Part shown: positions 37,747-45,841 of the stretch, piece after piece
Position numbering within the stretch: position 1 is the stretch's first letter
Layout: each line of letters begins with the position of its first letter
NCBI RefSeq assembly: GCF_000698555.1
Contig: NZ_JFHE01000002.1
Span: forward strand, 186,001-250,000
Origin: Caballeronia grimmiae
GTDB taxonomy: Bacteria > Pseudomonadota > Gammaproteobacteria > Burkholderiales > Burkholderiaceae
Direction: 5' to 3'
DNA length: 64,000 bases
Translations under genes and position numbers: made by a program
Notes under the pieces: generated by a model
Databases searched by the model: none
The model's input: only the letters and a program-made list of their open reading frames with translations
Told to the model about the DNA's origin: nothing

Positions 37747-38244
37747 TGTTGTTTATTCGCTTGATATCGGCTGGAGCAAGTTTATCGCGGATGGAGATGC
37801 GGGCCCTCGCAAGCGTGTGGCAATGAAAGTCGTTTCGTGGAAAATACTTCTGTATCCGAATCAAATTGGCCGACGCGAATGCGTTGGGGCACTCGACCGA
37901 GCAGCGCCGATGCAGCGTTATCTCATCGAGCGCGGCGTATCCGGGAGTCGAATCCTCGTCGACGATCCGCTCGCCACGGCGCGTCGTGCGCTGGCCTGCG
38001 CCTGCATGCCCGCGCAGCTTGCTTTTCAGCGGGCAGGGGCAATGGATATCTCGGCACACTAGCGCGCACGCTGCGGCTCATTGATTTGGATTCGGCGGCG
38101 CAAAAGTGCCGCGTATGCTGTATATCGCGTGGCTCGCGATGAATCCGTTAGCCGCACGCAATACGCAGCTAACGGTCATTCGTTGAGCTCGCCTTTGAGT
38201 CGGAGACGCCCCAAGCGCATCGACCGCCGCCTGAAGCGCTTGCT
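37747..38244. other. Long intergenic region with repeats but no clear gene
   Basis: About 500 bases between the divergent LysR gene and the convergent AhpD-like gene. It holds the possible DUF218 fragment (37823-38062) and an 8-base inverted repeat CCGTTAGC/GCTAACGG around 38145-38175, the same core as the MarR palindrome at 21656. A perfect 9-base hairpin GCCTGAAGC/GCTTCAGGC at 38229-38250 spans the stop of the AhpD-like gene. Otherwise I see nothing. Confidence 0.4.
37823..38062 (+). pseudogene. Possible remnant of a DUF218 (YdcF/SanA-like) gene
   Basis: A 79-residue frame whose middle reads RAAPMQRYLIERGVSGSRIL followed by VDDPLATARRAL, resembling the conserved helix-strand of DUF218 proteins (an E/A-x-x-M-x-x-YL-x-x-x-GV-x-x-x-RI pattern). 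No upstream domain, no good ribosome site, and the C-terminus is Cys/Ala-rich. Most likely a decayed fragment; the resemblance could be chance. Confidence 0.25.
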
Positions 38245-38829
38245 TCAGGCTTCCCTCGGCACGCGTCCCATCAGATAGAACTCGTCGTTCGGCCGCATGG
38301 AAATGACATTCGCCATGCGATTCGACAAGCCAAAGAACGCAGTGATGGCGGCGATATCCCACGCGTCTTCATCGCTGAAACCGTGTTCTCGCAGCATCGC
38401 GAAGTCGGCTTCGCCGACACTGCCCGACGCGCGGCACACCTTGAGCGCAAAGTCGAGCATGGCCTTCTGGCGTGGCGTGATATCCGCCTTGCGATGATTC
38501 ACCGCTACCTGATCCGCGAGCAAGGCATTCTTTTCATAGATGCGCAGAATTGCGCCATGCGCGACGACGCAATAGAGGCAATCGTTCACCGCACTCGTCG
38601 CCACGACGATCATCTCGCGCTCGCCCTTCGTGAGGCCGCCGTCCTTCAGCATCAATGCATCGTGATAGGCGAAGAACGCCCGGAACTCGTCCGGCCGATG
38701 CGCGAGCGTCAAGAAGACGTTGGGCACGAAGCCGGCCTTATCCTGCACTTCGAGGATGCGAGTGCGGATATCGTCGGGCCAGTCTGCTGGATTCGGAACG
38801 GGAAAGCGGCTGATGGGCGAGTTGGGCAT
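38245..38829 (-). CDS. Carboxymuconolactone decarboxylase / AhpD-like peroxidase-related protein
   Basis: A 194-residue all-helical protein of the peroxidase-related AhpD family. The redox motif CLYCVVAHGA (CxxC with following His, residues about 84-93) is present, with REMIVVATSAVND upstream providing the proton-relay region. Likely reduces peroxides through a disulfide cycle; electron donor unknown. It stands alone on the minus strand. Confidence 0.87.
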   Translation of the reverse strand: MPNSPISRFPVPNPADWPDDIRTRILEVQDKAGFVPNVFLTLAHRPDEFRAFFAYHDALMLKDGGLTKGEREMIVVATSAVNDCLYCVVAHGAILRIYEKNALLADQVAVNHRKADITPRQKAMLDFALKVCRASGSVGEADFAMLREHGFSDEDAWDIAAITAFFGLSNRMANVISMRPNDEFYLMGRVPREA

Positions 38830-38900
38830 ATTGTCTCCGTTATGGGATCGAGTATCGCTCGATCACGCAGTATGCCGCAGCGCAAAGCCGCTTACCGACT

Positions 38901-39209
38901 TCACTGACTTTTGTTGCCGCCGCTGACGGAAGACGAACTGATCGGCGCGCCCGGCTGTGACGACGTGCCGCCCTGACCGCCCGGCGTGGCCGGCTGCATG
39001 CCGCCTGACGAACCTTGCCCCGGCGTGCGAACGCCATCGCCGGCGCCGCCCGTTCCGCCGCCCGGCGTGCGCGGCTGCATGCCGCCAGTTGAACCCTGGC
39101 CCGCGTTGCCGCCGCTCTGCGAAGGCGTACCCGCATCCGCAGCGAATACGGCGCTCGACACGCCCAGCGCGAGCACGCCCATTAGTCGCTTAATCGTTCG
39201 CGCTTTCAT
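38901..39209 (-). CDS. Secreted Gly/Ser/Pro-rich small protein
   Basis: A 102-residue precursor with a clear signal peptide (LMGVLALGVSSAVFA-A) and a low-complexity mature part built from repeats of the type QGS(T/S)GGMQP(R/A)TPGG. Not a family I recognise. Start at 39209 with CAGGAG nine bases upstream. Likely a disordered envelope or secreted protein. Confidence 0.65.
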   Translation of the reverse strand: MKARTIKRLMGVLALGVSSAVFAADAGTPSQSGGNAGQGSTGGMQPRTPGGGTGGAGDGVRTPGQGSSGGMQPATPGGQGGTSSQPGAPISSSSVSGGNKSQ

Positions 39210-39302
39210 GTTCAGTCTCCTGAAAGTGGCGATGCCTTCATCCGCCCGCACCGCCATGTCCATGACGGCGCGGCGCGAATCGGTCACTGCACGGCAGCGC
39301 AA

Positions 39303-39446
39303 TCACGGCTGCCGTTGACCGCCCTGATGCATCGGTTGCTTCTGCTGATTCTGCTGCAACTGTCCTTCCGCCTTGCCCTTCTGTTGATCGTTGCGAGGGT
39401 TCGTCGGGTTAGTCGGATTCTTGTTTCCCAGCTTGGATTCAGGCAT
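39303..39446 (-). CDS. Small Gln/Asn/Pro-rich hydrophilic protein (47 aa)
   Basis: A 47-residue frame starting MPESKLGNKNPTNPTNP and ending QGGQRQP, with AAGGAG eight bases before the ATG. It has no Cys or Trp and is Gln, Asn, Lys and Pro-rich, like the neighbouring small hydrophilic proteins. The strong ribosome site and stable composition support a real gene; function unknown. Confidence 0.55.
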   Translation of the reverse strand: MPESKLGNKNPTNPTNPRNDQQKGKAEGQLQQNQQKQPMHQGGQRQP

Positions 39447-39509
39447 CTGCTTGCTCCTTGCAATGAGGGTAGGGACTTTCCGTGACGCATACCGCGTTCC
39501 TGCATCCCT

Positions 39510-39776
39510 TCACGAAGCGCGCCCGATTCCGCCATTGGTGTGCTGGTCGTCATGCCCTCGGCAATAGCGGTCGATCAGCCGGCGAGCTTGCTCTACGCCG
39601 GCCCGCACAGCCTCATCGGGCGTCGCCCAGTTCGGGCCGACGGGTTCGACGTCAGGCAACGCGACAGGCTCGTTGTCGCGGAACGCTTCGATACGCGGCG
39701 TCCAGTCGCCAGTGCTGATCTGTTCCGCCGTGACGGTCACGTCGTATCCGTCAAATGAAAATTTTTCGCTTTGCAT
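39510..39776 (-). CDS. Hypothetical protein (88 aa)
   Basis: An 88-residue soluble protein (MQSEKFSFDGYDVTVTAEQ..., ending NGGIGRAS). The first half alternates like a small beta sheet and the second contains a helix rich in Ala/Arg (DEAVRAGVEQARRLIDRY). Start at 39776 with GGAGG five bases upstream. I do not recognise a domain. Confidence 0.65.
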   Translation of the reverse strand: MQSEKFSFDGYDVTVTAEQISTGDWTPRIEAFRDNEPVALPDVEPVGPNWATPDEAVRAGVEQARRLIDRYCRGHDDQHTNGGIGRAS

Positions 39777-39894
39777 GCGGCCTCCGCTCGATGATGTCCT
39801 GTTCGAAACGATGAAGCAGGCAATGTGCCGGTCGCCGCGCCGTGGTGCAGGACTTGCTATAGCTCGTTCATTGCCATGCACTACAACGACGAAT

Positions 39895-40206
39895 ATGAGA
39901 GCTACCATCGTGTCGCACGAAGTGCCGCCGGAGTCGTCCGCAGCGGAGATTCATCGCTTCAGATTCAAACTGGACGACGGCAATGCGCCGCCCTTAACGG
40001 AGTCGATTTCCTTGCGAACAGCGCGCGTGATCGTCGATAACCTTGCCGATGGCAATGCGTTCATCAAGATGCTTCACGCGATCGTGCAGACGCCGCCGGG
40101 CGACTACGATTCACTCGTCGGCAAGGATTTCCCGGACCACTACAGGAGCAATCCGGGCGCGGATCGCCGCATGCCGGGACCGGACAGCGAAGGGCCGCGT
40201 CCCTGA
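39895..40206 (+). CDS. Hypothetical protein (103 aa)
   Basis: A 103-residue soluble protein starting MRATIVSHEVPPESSAAEIH with a central FKLDDGNAPPLTESISLRTA segment and a Pro/Asp-rich tail. No strong ribosome site; the start is a guess from frame content. It converges on the DUF188 gene with a 4-base gap. Function unknown. Confidence 0.5.
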   Translation: MRATIVSHEVPPESSAAEIHRFRFKLDDGNAPPLTESISLRTARVIVDNLADGNAFIKMLHAIVQTPPGDYDSLVGKDFPDHYRSNPGADRRMPGPDSEGPRP

Positions 40207-40210
40207 GAAC

Positions 40211-40663
40211 CTAAGACGCGCGCTGTCTCGCGAGAAAACGATCGAGTTGCGCGGCGAAGTTCTTGCCATCGCGAGGGCTATAGGGCGACGGCCCGCCCGT
40301 ATCGACGCCGCTGCTGCGCAACTGATCCATCATCGCGCGCATCGTCAGCCGTTCTTCGATATTCTCCGCGCTGAACCACACTCCGCGCGGGTCGAGCGCA
40401 TGCGCGGACTTGGCCAGCACTGCAGCGGCCAAGGGTATGTCGGCGGTGATGATGAGATCGCCGGGCTGCGTCAGTTCCACGATGCGCGCATCGGCAATGT
40501 CGAAGCCGGCAGGCACCTGAATGGCCTTGATGAAAGGAGAAGGAGGCGTGCGCAGAAATTGATTCGCAACGAGCGTCACGCACACCTGAACGCGCGGTCC
40601 CGCGCGGAACAGAATGTCTTTGACGACGGCGGGACACGCGTCGGCATCAACGAGAATTTGCAT
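40211..40663 (-). CDS. UPF0178/DUF188 family protein (YaiI-like)
   Basis: A 150-residue protein of the YaiI/YqxD family, with the conserved [18 protein letters not shown] start and [19 protein letters not shown] followed by [14 protein letters not shown]. The fold is PIN-like with clustered acidic residues (D6, D8), but activity is not established. Full family length. Confidence 0.9.
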   Translation of the reverse strand: MQILVDADACPAVVKDILFRAGPRVQVCVTLVANQFLRTPPSPFIKAIQVPAGFDIADARIVELTQPGDLIITADIPLAAAVLAKSAHALDPRGVWFSAENIEERLTMRAMMDQLRSSGVDTGGPSPYSPRDGKNFAAQLDRFLARQRAS

Positions 40664-40730
40664 GGGGCGGCTCGAAACAACGAAGAGCGCGCATCTTTAA
40701 CGCACGCTCAGCCGGTTGAAAGTTCGACGA

Positions 40731-40994
40731 CTACGCTTCCGAGTCCGGCTTGCTGCGCGGATGATCGCTGCTCGCGGCGGGGTCGACGTCCGGATCGATG
40801 TGATCGTTCTCGGGCGTATAAGGACCTTGCTCCGGATGATCCTTGCCCTTGGGCACGAGCGACGCGTCCATGTTGCCATGTTCACGCTGCTCGATGGTGC
40901 CGTCCGCTTTCTCCTTGACGTCGCCTTCGCCGATCGCTTCGCGCCGCTGGTCCGCGCGCTCGACGGGATCCGATGGTTCGGGTTTCATATGCAT
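40731..40994 (-). CDS. Small acidic hydrophilic protein (87 aa)
   Basis: An 87-residue, highly charged, Pro/Asp-rich protein (MHMKPEPSDPVERADQRREA start; ENDHIDPDVDPAASSDHPR near the end) with no hydrophobic core. AAGGAA precedes the ATG pair. Probably intrinsically disordered. No recognised family. Confidence 0.6.
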   Translation of the reverse strand: MHMKPEPSDPVERADQRREAIGEGDVKEKADGTIEQREHGNMDASLVPKGKDHPEQGPYTPENDHIDPDVDPAASSDHPRSKPDSEA

Positions 40995-41042
40995 GTTCCT
41001 TGCGATTCGAGGACAACGCGAAGCGCTGCCCTCTCGTGATGA

Positions 41043-41252
41043 TCAACCTGCGCTGCCGAGCTCGTGGTGCTTGTGCGAATGCGTCGCGGCATGCACGAGC
41101 TCATAGTGCGCGCCCTTGCCGCTTCGCGTCGGCGGGAAGTGCTCGCCTTCCACACACGTCACTTCGAAAGCGGAGCCGCCATCGCCTTCCCTGACGACTC
41201 GATAGATGCCCGAGGTTTCGACCTTCTGCCCCGGTTTGTGTTGCTCGGCCAT
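41043..41252 (-). CDS. YjzC-like small protein
   Basis: A 69-residue protein resembling the YjzC-type family: HKPGQKVETSGIYRVVREGD, then VTCVEGEHFPPTRSGKGAHYELV and a His-rich tail (ATHSHKHHELG). Role unknown. Confidence 0.65.
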   Translation of the reverse strand: MAEQHKPGQKVETSGIYRVVREGDGGSAFEVTCVEGEHFPPTRSGKGAHYELVHAATHSHKHHELGSAG

Positions 41253-41292
41253 GCGTGCCTCCCGTTGAGTTTCGGTGACACGGGCAAAGCAA

Positions 41293-43929
41293 TCATCGTT
41301 CCGCGGTGCGTCCGGCGGGGCGGTCGGCGGTGAGGGAAGACAACAGCTTCAGCAGGCTCTCGACGTTGACAGGTTTGACGAAGTGATAATCGAAGCCTGC
41401 GGATTGCGCGCGCAAGCGGTCCTCCGCTTGTCCGTATCCGGTGATCGCGACGAGCAGCGGTGCGCTCGCGCCCTTGCGTCGCAAACGGCGCGCAAGCTCG
41501 TATCCGTCGATGTCCGGCAGGCCGATATCGAGCAACGCGACATCGGCTTCGAACTGCGATGCCGCCAGCGCTTCCTCGGACGAATAGGCCACGCGCGTGA
41601 CATGTCCCTCGGATTCGCACAGCATTGCGAGAGAGTCGGCGGCGTCGCGATTGTCGTCCACGATCAGCACGCGCAACGCGGCCTGCGTGCCTATCGAACC
41701 CGCTTCGGACAGCGCGAGCGCCGAATGCCGTTCGTGATGATGCAGCCGTGGCAGGCGCACGGTCACGGTCGTGCCGAGGCCCGGCCCCGGACTTTGCACG
41801 GTGATGGTCCCCTTGTGCATCTCGACGAGCTTCTTCACCAGCGATAGGCCGATGCCGAGTCCGCCATTCGAGCGGTCCAGCGTGCGCTCGCCTTGCGAGA
41901 AAAGCTCGAACACCTTCGGCAGCAAATCGGCGGAGATGCCCGTGCCCGTATCGGCGATCACGATGGACACCCAGTCCTGCTCGGCCTTCACGCTGACCGA
42001 AATCTGCCCGTGCTCCGGCGTGTACTTGGTGGCGTTGTTGAGCACGTTGACGAGTATCTGCGAGAGGCGCGTGACATCGCCGCAGACCCAGGTGGTCGCA
42101 TCGGGGACATCGACCTGTATGTGCTGCTTGCGCGCTTCCACCATCGCGGCGATGGCTTCGACCGCGTGATAGACGGCCGTGCCGACGAGCACCGGCTCCG
42201 TCTTCAACGCGATACGCCCTTGCGTGATCCGCGACACTTCGAGCAGGTCATCGACGATGCGCGTCATGTGCTCGACTTGCCGGCGCATCAGTTCGACAAG
42301 CTCACTCGTGCGCGCGGATACGCCTTCGTCCTTCTGCAACAGTGCGATGGCCGTGCGCAGCGGCGCGAGCGGGTTGCGCAGTTCGTGCGCGAGCATCGCA
42401 AGAAATTCGTCCTTGCGGCGGCCCGATTCGCGTAGCACCAGTTCCATGTGCTTGCGCTCGGTAATGTCGATCAGGCTGCCGATGATGCGCAGCGGCTTGT
42501 CGTCCTTGCCGCGCTGGAGCAGCGCGCTGCCTTGCATCCATCGCTCGGCTTGTTCGTCCTTCACGCGAAATTCGAACTGCTCGCGCGGGTCTTCGCCGGC
42601 CGCAAGACGGCGCACGAAGCGGTCGAGCGTCGGCGCATCGTCGGGATGTACGCGGGCCAACGCCTCTTCATAGGTGATCGTTTCGATTGGCTCCGTGCGC
42701 AGCTTGCCGACGGTCTCGAACATCAATGACCACGTAGCCAGTTCCAGCGAAATGATATGAATCTTCGCGGCCTGCATCGCAACCGTGAGGCGCAGGCTGC
42801 GTGCTTCTATCGCTGCTTGCGCTTCGTATCGCGGCGTGACATCGGTCGTGGTGCCGAACCATTCCTGGAGATGGCCTTGCTCGTCGTAAAGCGGCGCCGC
42901 CTGCGCCTGCACCATGCGATAGACGCCATCCCTTCGATACATGCGGAATGTGAGCGTCGTCGGGCCGCCCTGATGCACGGCTTCGAGCCATGCCTTGCGC
43001 GTTTGCTCGCGGTCATCGGGATGAACGAAGTCGAGCCAGCCCCAGCGCGCCAGTCGCTCGTGCCGCGCGCCCGTGAAGTTCTCCCAGTCGCCGCTCGACG
43101 GATGAATCTCGCCGTTGGCGTCGGCGGACCAGATGAGCGCACCCGTCGATTCCACGAGCGCGCGATAACGCCGCTCGCTGAGGCTCAGGCGCTCTTCATC
43201 GGCGCGTTGCTCGCTGATGTCGAAACTCACGCCATACACGCGTACCAGCGTGCCGCGCGGATCGAATTCGGGGTTGCCTCGCATGCGCAGCCATCGGCGG
43301 CTAGCAGGGCCGCCGTCGAGCATGAAGTCGAATTCGAACGGGCCGCCGTCGCGTAGCGCCTGCGCGAGATTGCGTTGAAAGTGTTCGCGGGACTCGGGCG
43401 CGACGCGGTCCCATATCTCCGAGAGCATGGCGGTTTCAGTGCCTGCCGGAAACGAGTACATCGCCGCGAGTTGCTGCGTCATGCGCACGACGCGCGTCGT
43501 CATGTCCCATTCCCACGCGCCCATGCGCGCGCCCGCGAAGGCCAGTTGAAGACGCCGCTCGCTCGCTTCGTAAAGCTCCCACGCATGCCGGCATTCGTGA
43601 ATGTCGATGGCGACGCCCACGGTATCGGCGATGCGCTCTTCTTCGTCGCGCCGCGCCTGAAGATGGAGCGTATGCCAGCGGAATTCGCCGTCCGCGCGCA
43701 ACAGGCGGACGTCGACGTTATTCAGGAGCGTGTCGTTGCGCATTTGACGCACGGCGTCGCGCACCAGCTCCTCGTCCTGGTGATGAATGAATTCGCGCCA
43801 ATGCCTGCCGACCAATTCCTCAGACGCAAGGCCCAGATAGCGGCACGCCCACGGATTCGCGTACTGAATGAATCCGTCGCGCGCCGCCCGCCATACGAAC
43901 GAGGGAAGAAAGTGAGCAGGATCGTACAT
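41293..43929 (-). CDS. Soluble multi-PAS hybrid sensor histidine kinase
   Basis: An 878-residue cytosolic sensor with no membrane helices. Four PAS/PAC regions occupy about residues 1-500 (HPDDREQTRKAW, FRMYRRDGVYRMVQAQAAPLYD and similar). A HisKA domain carries the phospho-His in FLAMLAHELRNPLAPLRTAI (about 520), followed by HATPase_c (GLGIGLSLVKKLVEMHKGTI). A C-terminal receiver domain (VLIVDDNRDAADSLAML, phospho-Asp in ALLDIGLPDIDGYELARRL, KPVNVESLL) completes it. Start at 43929 with AAGGA seven bases upstream. No response regulator gene is adjacent, so it may phosphotransfer elsewhere. Confidence 0.9.
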   Translation of the reverse strand: MYDPAHFLPSFVWRAARDGFIQYANPWACRYLGLASEELVGRHWREFIHHQDEELVRDAVRQMRNDTLLNNVDVRLLRADGEFRWHTLHLQARRDEEERIADTVGVAIDIHECRHAWELYEASERRLQLAFAGARMGAWEWDMTTRVVRMTQQLAAMYSFPAGTETAMLSEIWDRVAPESREHFQRNLAQALRDGGPFEFDFMLDGGPASRRWLRMRGNPEFDPRGTLVRVYGVSFDISEQRADEERLSLSERRYRALVESTGALIWSADANGEIHPSSGDWENFTGARHERLARWGWLDFVHPDDREQTRKAWLEAVHQGGPTTLTFRMYRRDGVYRMVQAQAAPLYDEQGHLQEWFGTTTDVTPRYEAQAAIEARSLRLTVAMQAAKIHIISLELATWSLMFETVGKLRTEPIETITYEEALARVHPDDAPTLDRFVRRLAAGEDPREQFEFRVKDEQAERWMQGSALLQRGKDDKPLRIIGSLIDITERKHMELVLRESGRRKDEFLAMLAHELRNPLAPLRTAIALLQKDEGVSARTSELVELMRRQVEHMTRIVDDLLEVSRITQGRIALKTEPVLVGTAVYHAVEAIAAMVEARKQHIQVDVPDATTWVCGDVTRLSQILVNVLNNATKYTPEHGQISVSVKAEQDWVSIVIADTGTGISADLLPKVFELFSQGERTLDRSNGGLGIGLSLVKKLVEMHKGTITVQSPGPGLGTTVTVRLPRLHHHERHSALALSEAGSIGTQAALRVLIVDDNRDAADSLAMLCESEGHVTRVAYSSEEALAASQFEADVALLDIGLPDIDGYELARRLRRKGASAPLLVAITGYGQAEDRLRAQSAGFDYHFVKPVNVESLLKLLSSLTADRPAGRTAER

Positions 43930-44032
43930 GGTCGTCCTTGCTGCGGTTGAACGGCGCGGCGCGTCGTTGCTTTCTGCGTACGGATACCACATCGCATTTA
44001 AAGACGCACGCACGGCCGTGCGTTTGATGCGT

Positions 44033-44209
44033 TCAACCCGCTTCGCCGACCGCGTTCGGATCCGGTAACGGCTGCCCTTTGTTCTCCTGTGGCGGATCGG
44101 GTTCGTCCTTGAGGTTCTGCTTCTGTTCGTCGCTCAGGCGTCGATCCGCAGTAGTCGGGTCCGTGGTGGTCTGCCTGGGCGGCGTCGGGCGATCGGTTGA
44201 CTCGGTCAT
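44033..44209 (-). CDS. Small Pro/Thr/Asp-rich hydrophilic protein (58 aa)
   Basis: A 58-residue hydrophilic protein (MTESTDRPTPPRQTTTDPTT..., ending PDPNAVGEAG) with GGAG seven bases before the ATG at 44209. No hydrophobic residues to speak of; likely disordered. Divergent from galM. Function unknown. Confidence 0.55.
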   Translation of the reverse strand: MTESTDRPTPPRQTTTDPTTADRRLSDEQKQNLKDEPDPPQENKGQPLPDPNAVGEAG

Positions 44210-44353
44210 ATGCACTCCTTCTGTCATTGGATGAGCGTGTTGCTCAGGGCGCTGGTTGCATCACGCGTGCCTGACGCCTGGTTGTACCTCAACCCTTGGG
44301 TATGGTCGATGCTGCAAAGAACCTTCGAGCTTCGCTTGCCTTGTCAAACACTT

Positions 44354-45514
44354 ATGACCACGTTTTCCCGGCGCGCCGCTGCACACTGGGCCGCATCGAT
44401 GGCGTTCTTTGTTGTAGGCAGTTCGTTCACTGATGCGGCGACCATCACGTCGGCACCTTTTGGCACGACGCAGCAAGGGCAGCCCGTCGTGCAATACACG
44501 CTCGCGAACTCGCATGGCGTGTCGATAACCTGCATGACCCATGGCGCCATCGTCACGCGAATCGATGTGCCCGACAGACGCGGACGCCGCGCGGATGTCG
44601 TCCTCGGCTTCGGCTCCGTTGCCGATTACGAGCGATACAACGGCAACATCCATTTCGGCAGCGTCATTGGCCGTTATGCGAATCGCATCGCACAAGGACG
44701 ATTCACGATTGATGGCCGGACCTATCAACTGCCTATCAACGATCCGCCCAACACGCTGCACGGCGGACCGCGCGGCTTCGATGAAAAGCTCTGGACCGTC
44801 GTGCGTACGTTTCAGAACAACACGGTCGCGGGCGTGCAATTGCGTCATGTCAGCCCGGACAACGAGAACGGTTTCCCCGGCACGTTGACTGTGGACGTGA
44901 CATACACGCTGACTGACGATAACGAAGTGCGTATCGACTATCGCGCGAAGACGGACAAGCCGACCGTCGTCAATCTCACCAACCACAGTTATTTCAATCT
45001 CGCGGGCGAGGGCAGCGGAAGCGTGGAAGGGCAGCTCATCATGATCGCCGCGTCCACTTATACGCCCACGCGCGCCGATTCGATACCCACGGGCGAGATC
45101 GCATCCGTCGAAGGCACGCCGCTCGACCTGCGCGCACTGACTCCGATTGGCGCGCGCTTGCGCTCGTCGTTTCCCCAGTTGCGTCATGCGCGCGGCTACG
45201 ACCAGAACTTCAAGCTCGACAAGCCGGGACAGCGCGACGGCGAACCTGCCTTCGCCGCACGTGCCTATGATCCCGCGAGCGGCCGCGTGCTCGATGTCTA
45301 TACGACGCAGCCGGGCTTGCAGTTCTATACATCGAATGGACTGGATGGCAGCGTGGCCGGCGTTTCCGGGACCACATACCGTCAGACCGACGGCTTCGCG
45401 CTCGAAGCCCAGCATTTCCCTGATTCGCCGAACCGTCCGTCTTTTCCGTCCACCGAACTTCGGCCCGGGGATGAGTATCACGAAGTCACGGTCTGGAAGT
45501 TTGGCTTGCGTTGA
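44354..45514 (+). CDS. galM: Periplasmic aldose 1-epimerase
   Basis: Mutarotase interconverting alpha and beta aldoses. A signal peptide (start MTTFSRRAAAHWAASMAFFV, cleavage near TDAA) targets it to the periplasm, unlike cytosolic GalM. Active-site regions are visible: GRYANRIAQGRFTIDG, NLTNHSYFNLAG (catalytic His), DQNFKLD, and ALEAQHFPDSPN (catalytic Glu). About 386 residues, normal for the secreted form. ATG 44354 is preferred because the upstream frame lacks signal-peptide features. Lies beside trehalase and near sugar genes. Confidence 0.88.
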   Translation: MTTFSRRAAAHWAASMAFFVVGSSFTDAATITSAPFGTTQQGQPVVQYTLANSHGVSITCMTHGAIVTRIDVPDRRGRRADVVLGFGSVADYERYNGNIHFGSVIGRYANRIAQGRFTIDGRTYQLPINDPPNTLHGGPRGFDEKLWTVVRTFQNNTVAGVQLRHVSPDNENGFPGTLTVDVTYTLTDDNEVRIDYRAKTDKPTVVNLTNHSYFNLAGEGSGSVEGQLIMIAASTYTPTRADSIPTGEIASVEGTPLDLRALTPIGARLRSSFPQLRHARGYDQNFKLDKPGQRDGEPAFAARAYDPASGRVLDVYTTQPGLQFYTSNGLDGSVAGVSGTTYRQTDGFALEAQHFPDSPNRPSFPSTELRPGDEYHEVTVWKFGLR

Positions 45515-45841
45515 GACGCTGCGCTTACGCTAGCAACCGATACGGTCGTCCGCACCACCGACCACAGCGTCATCGGGGAGTTCATGCGCGGTGAAGCCCG
45601 CTGCGAACGTAGAAGACAGCGGGCTTTACGTCAACCTTTCGCATCACGTGTGCAATGAGAATGAAACGCCCGATGCAGCGCGAGGCCCTTCGCGCTAGCA
45701 CTTTCATACGCGATCGTCAAAGACGCGAATCCATTGCCACCGACCACGAGAACGTGCGATGCTTCGCTGTGCTTCATATCCCATGAAAATGAAAGGCGCG
45801 TGCGGGACCAGTCCGGGTCATCGCCCTTTGGAGGAGTGAAC
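45515..45841. other. Intergenic region between galM and treA
   Basis: About 330 bases. It contains the galM terminator-like hairpin (45594-45627) and then a GGAGGAG ribosome site directly before treA (from 45831). A 70-codon open frame on the minus strand (45631-45843) has no ribosome site and overlaps the treA start, so I do not call it a gene. No promoter is convincing. Confidence 0.45.
45594..45627 (+). terminator. Weak terminator-like hairpin after galM
   Basis: AAGCCCGCT pairs with AGCGGGCTT around a 15-base loop, followed by only one further T before A. Position 80 bases past the galM stop supports a termination role, but the T-tract is poor. Confidence 0.5.

Noticed and set aside
37935..37965. 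tRNA T-arm-like sequence (GGGAGTCGAATCC)
   Set aside because: Lacks the GTTC core of the T-arm and no acceptor or anticodon stems surround it.
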